NCBI RefSeq assembly: GCF_007678255.1
Contig: NZ_VEED01000002.1
Span: 248,001-312,000 of the forward strand
Origin: Bacillus sp. X1(2014)
GTDB taxonomy: Bacteria; Bacillota; Bacilli; Bacillales_B; DSM-18226
DNA: 64,000 nt
Direction of reading: 5' to 3'
The position numbers and the translations under genes were made by a program. Below, piece after piece: positions 61,237 through 64,000 of the stretch (the stretch's first letter is position 1; every line of letters begins with the position of its first letter). The notes beneath the pieces were generated by a model that was not told where the DNA came from, ran no database searches, and saw only the letters and a list, made by a program, of their open reading frames with translations.

Positions 61237-62883
61237 CTAAGCCAGATCAACAGTCTGGGTTGAAGACAATAATGAAAAACCCTCATATCCCTTCGCTGCA
61301 ATTTCATCACATTTTTGTCGGTATACGCCGACTCCACCTAAATAAATCAGGAATCCACGCGGTTTACCAGGAATATTTGCACCAGTGTACCATGAGTCAG
61401 TTTTCGTAAATAGCGTGGATTCAGCCACTTCCCGGCAATGCTTACTCCATGCTTCCTCCGCGTCAACATTCGCCTCAATTGTTTCCACACCATGCTTTTG
61501 CATATACTCAATACAATCAGCAATCCATTCGACATGCTGCTCGATCGAGACTGGCATGTTACTTAGAACCGAAGGACTTTCCGGTCCAGTAATCATGAAC
61601 ATATTTGGAAACCCAGCGTTGGCGATTCCAAGATAGGTCCTTGTCTGTGCTCCCCCTGCCCATTTCTCCTTCAGTGTTACTCCGTCTTTACCTCGGATAT
61701 CCATTTTTAACAATGGCCCTGTCATTCCATCATATCCTGTCGCAAAAACAAGTGTGTCCAATTCATACTCCCCGTCTGTTGTCCGGAGCCCATTAGGGGT
61801 AATTTCCTCAATAGGCGCTTTCTTTACGTCTACTAATGTGACGTTATCACGGTTATATGTTTCATAATAATTCGTGTCAATAATTGGACGCTTCGTCCCA
61901 TAAAAATAACTTGGCAGGAGTTTTTCGGCTACATTAGGGTCGTCAACGATTTGACAGATTTTAGTCCGAATAAATTCGGCAACAGTTTCGTTGGCTGCTT
62001 CATTAATTGTAATATCATAATACGCGCTAAACAGCCCTAATCCACCTTTCTCCCATGCCTCTTCATAGACACGCTCCCGCTCCTCAGGTGTCACTTCCAG
62101 TGCTGACTTAGTAGGGATTGGCACTGGCTGTCCCCCTTGAGATTCACGCATTTGACGTTTGATTTCGCTGAAATTTTCCTTCGTTTTCCGGATGTACTCT
62201 GGGTCATAAGGGTGATTTCGCGCAGGAGCGCAGTACTGTGGTGTCCGCTGGAACACAGTAAGGTGCTCGGCCTCTGCTGCGATGACTGGGATGGCCTGAA
62301 CACCAGTCGATCCTGTTCCAATAATTCCTACCCGCTTCCCCTTGAAATCAACCTTTTCATGCGGCCAATGCCCGGTGTGGTACCAGTCGCCCTTAAAATT
62401 TTGAACTCCTTTAAAATTTGGAATATTGGCGGCTGAGAGACAACCTACACCTGTGATAAAGAACTTGGCTGATACGCTTGTCCCATCATTTAAATAGATC
62501 TCCCATCTATTCGTCTCTTCGTTATAATGTGCTGCGTTTATTCTTGTCTTAAACTGGATGTCACGACGAAGGTCAAACTTGTCTGCGACAAAGTTTAAGT
62601 AACGCAGGATCTCTGGCTGCTCAGGATATCTAGAGGTCCATGTCCATTCTTTATAGAGTTCTTCTGAAAAAGTATAGTTATAATAGATGCTTTCCGAGTC
62701 ACAGCGTGCTCCGGGATAGCGGTTCCAATACCATGTACCGCCAACACCATCACCCGCCTCATAAACATGGGTAGAGAAACCTGCCTCACGTAAGCGATGA
62801 AGCGTATATAACCCCGAAAAACCTGCCCCAACAACAACAGCGTCGTAATTAGCAATATGTTTCGATTGTTTCATAGATTTCAT
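61237..62883 (-). CDS. Baeyer-Villiger flavin monooxygenase
   Basis: This 548-residue class B flavoprotein inserts an oxygen next to a carbonyl, turning ketones into esters or lactones with NADPH and O2. It has two dinucleotide-binding motifs (GAGFSG at about 20, GTGSTG at about 190) flanking the Baeyer-Villiger fingerprint FKGDWYHTGHWP (about 164-175); GGTWYWNRYPGARCD is typical of the cyclohexanone-monooxygenase group. An HSL-type esterase gene lies 32 bases upstream on the same strand and would hydrolyse the ester product. Substrate range cannot be predicted. Confidence 0.92.
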   Translation of the reverse strand: MKSMKQSKHIANYDAVVVGAGFSGLYTLHRLREAGFSTHVYEAGDGVGGTWYWNRYPGARCDSESIYYNYTFSEELYKEWTWTSRYPEQPEILRYLNFVADKFDLRRDIQFKTRINAAHYNEETNRWEIYLNDGTSVSAKFFITGVGCLSAANIPNFKGVQNFKGDWYHTGHWPHEKVDFKGKRVGIIGTGSTGVQAIPVIAAEAEHLTVFQRTPQYCAPARNHPYDPEYIRKTKENFSEIKRQMRESQGGQPVPIPTKSALEVTPEERERVYEEAWEKGGLGLFSAYYDITINEAANETVAEFIRTKICQIVDDPNVAEKLLPSYFYGTKRPIIDTNYYETYNRDNVTLVDVKKAPIEEITPNGLRTTDGEYELDTLVFATGYDGMTGPLLKMDIRGKDGVTLKEKWAGGAQTRTYLGIANAGFPNMFMITGPESPSVLSNMPVSIEQHVEWIADCIEYMQKHGVETIEANVDAEEAWSKHCREVAESTLFTKTDSWYTGANIPGKPRGFLIYLGGVGVYRQKCDEIAAKGYEGFSLLSSTQTVDLA

Positions 62884-62914
62884 CATACTCCTCCTCCAGC
62901 ATCTATATTAATCG

Positions 62915-63862
62915 TTAAACCCTGCCAACCTTTTGATCAATTTCACTTAGAAACTTGGCGAATTTAGAAATCGATCCTTTAATCCGCTCTGGAAATACCG
63001 CCATATTCGTAAAATAACCATGCACTAGTCCCTCTTCAATGGTTGATTCAACCTTGACCCCTGCCTGTTTTAGGCGTTCAGCATAGGCTAAACCTTCATC
63101 CCTAAGGACATCATTTTCTGCAGTAATGACATATGCCGGCGGAAGATTGCTTAAATCCTCAGCCAATAATGGCGCGATGTATTTATTTTTTGTATCCTCT
63201 TCATTGTTAATATAGTAATTGCCAAACCATTTCATTAAATCTCGATCCAGCCCAAACCCTTGTTGAAACTCTTCATAAGATTTGGTGTCATACCCTAATG
63301 CTGTTACTGGATAAATAAGAACTTGGGCTGCTACTTCTGGACCATTTTGTTCCTTGGTGATTAACGAAACGACGGCTGATAAATTCCCACCAGCACTATC
63401 ACCGCCAACCACCAGATTGGAAGCGTTTCCATTTAATGCCGCAGCATTTTCACTAACCCACTTTAATGCTGCATAAGAGTCTTCTACGGGGATAGGGAAT
63501 TTATATTCAGGTGCAAGCCTATAATCCACAGAAACTACTACTCTTCCTGTTTGATTGGCAATCATTCGGCAACTAGGATCGGCCGTCTCAAGATCACCAA
63601 TTACCCAGCCGCCGCCATGGTAATAGACAAACAGTGGAAAAGGTCCTTGGCCTTCCGGTGTGTAGATCCTGACTTTGATTTCCGTATCATCTGCTACAGG
63701 AATCATTCTGTCCTCTACCTTCGCAAGCTGCGCCAACTCTACCTCAACAGGAGGGGCTAAAGCAAACATTTCTCTAACGGTTTGTGCATCTAATGTCTGG
63801 ATCAATGGCATCTGACTGAACATTTCTAAATAAGCTTTTGCTTGCGGATCTAAATTGGCCAA
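62915..63862 (-). CDS. HSL-type esterase/lipase
   Basis: This 315-residue alpha/beta hydrolase of the hormone-sensitive-lipase group has the oxyanion motif YYHGGGWV, nucleophile GDSAGGNLS, catalytic Asp in ITAENDVLRDEG and His in VHGYF. It is a cytoplasmic esterase with no signal peptide. It starts at TTG 63862, nine bases after AAAGGAAG. It is first in a two-gene unit with the Baeyer-Villiger monooxygenase, a pairing seen in ketone degradation (ester formation then cleavage). Confidence 0.93.
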   Translation of the reverse strand: MANLDPQAKAYLEMFSQMPLIQTLDAQTVREMFALAPPVEVELAQLAKVEDRMIPVADDTEIKVRIYTPEGQGPFPLFVYYHGGGWVIGDLETADPSCRMIANQTGRVVVSVDYRLAPEYKFPIPVEDSYAALKWVSENAAALNGNASNLVVGGDSAGGNLSAVVSLITKEQNGPEVAAQVLIYPVTALGYDTKSYEEFQQGFGLDRDLMKWFGNYYINNEEDTKNKYIAPLLAEDLSNLPPAYVITAENDVLRDEGLAYAERLKQAGVKVESTIEEGLVHGYFTNMAVFPERIKGSISKFAKFLSEIDQKVGRV

Positions 63863-64000
63863 AGAACATCTTCCTTTCCTAATGAGGAATTTTTAACTTT
63901 CATAGAAAAAGATTTTCTTAAAAGTCTATCTAAAGATTACATTTTTTTGTATAATTTGAATATTCCCAATTTTAGACGTGCTATATCCCCAAAAAGGAGA

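Overview
The window looks like chromosomal DNA of a low-GC, endospore-forming Bacillaceae bacterium (Bacillus/Neobacillus type). Evidence is AT-rich intergenic DNA, strong AGGAGG ribosome sites with frequent TTG/GTG starts, the spore protein YyaC, and close matches to the B. subtilis proteins CysJ, CysI, YabR, TnrA, CysP, YrhG and FtsZ. Most genes are on the minus strand. No tRNA, rRNA, CRISPR array, prophage or intact insertion sequence was seen.

Layout. 0-7 kb: the N-terminus of an alpha/beta hydrolase cut by the window edge, a VanW lipoprotein, a formate/nitrite transporter, the DNA-repair protein Ogt, and two secreted cell-wall proteins (SpoIID/LytB and M15 peptidase types). 7.5-10 kb: proline dehydrogenase and a decayed respiratory nitrate reductase gene (narG) joined to a truncated hemerythrin gene. 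10-17.5 kb: YabR, sulfite reductase cysJI, an ftsZ gene outside any division cluster, DinB and an Hpt. 17.7-20.9 kb: adhE behind two Rex boxes. 21-25.2 kb: a chbBCAFG-like diacetylchitobiose operon with a cre site but no regulator. 25.5-29 kb: PatB, TnrA with a perfect TnrA box, a 2-hydroxyacid dehydrogenase and a YdeI/OmdA protein. 29-40.5 kb: a catabolic island with a Liv-type ABC transporter, RidA, DUF1028, an M20 amidohydrolase, an HpaB/HpaC-type monooxygenase pair and a regulator. 40.7-43.7 kb: CAP-domain protein, GGCT-like protein, sirtuin and a small CxxH/CxxC protein.

43.7-57.6 kb is the most novel part. It holds two [2Fe-2S] ferredoxins, a heme-oxygenase-like protein with a complete candidate diiron ligand set, a creatininase-family hydrolase, an aldehyde dehydrogenase, an aspartate-dehydrogenase-like enzyme, a ProC-like reductase, a HbpS/GlcG protein, a split ChrA transporter, two further permeases, a 111-residue unknown, an uncatalogued 28-residue protein and two closely related GntR/FadR regulators. 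About a dozen copies of a TTGGTATACAA-type palindrome lie just upstream of most of these genes. I read this as one regulon for oxygen-dependent breakdown of an unidentified nitrogen-containing compound. The grouping and the sites are visible; the substrate is not.

57.7-64 kb: YyaC, PanE, a second copy of a GC-rich repeat with terminal inverted repeats, the sulfate permease CysP (which fits with cysJI), and a Baeyer-Villiger monooxygenase next to an HSL-type esterase.
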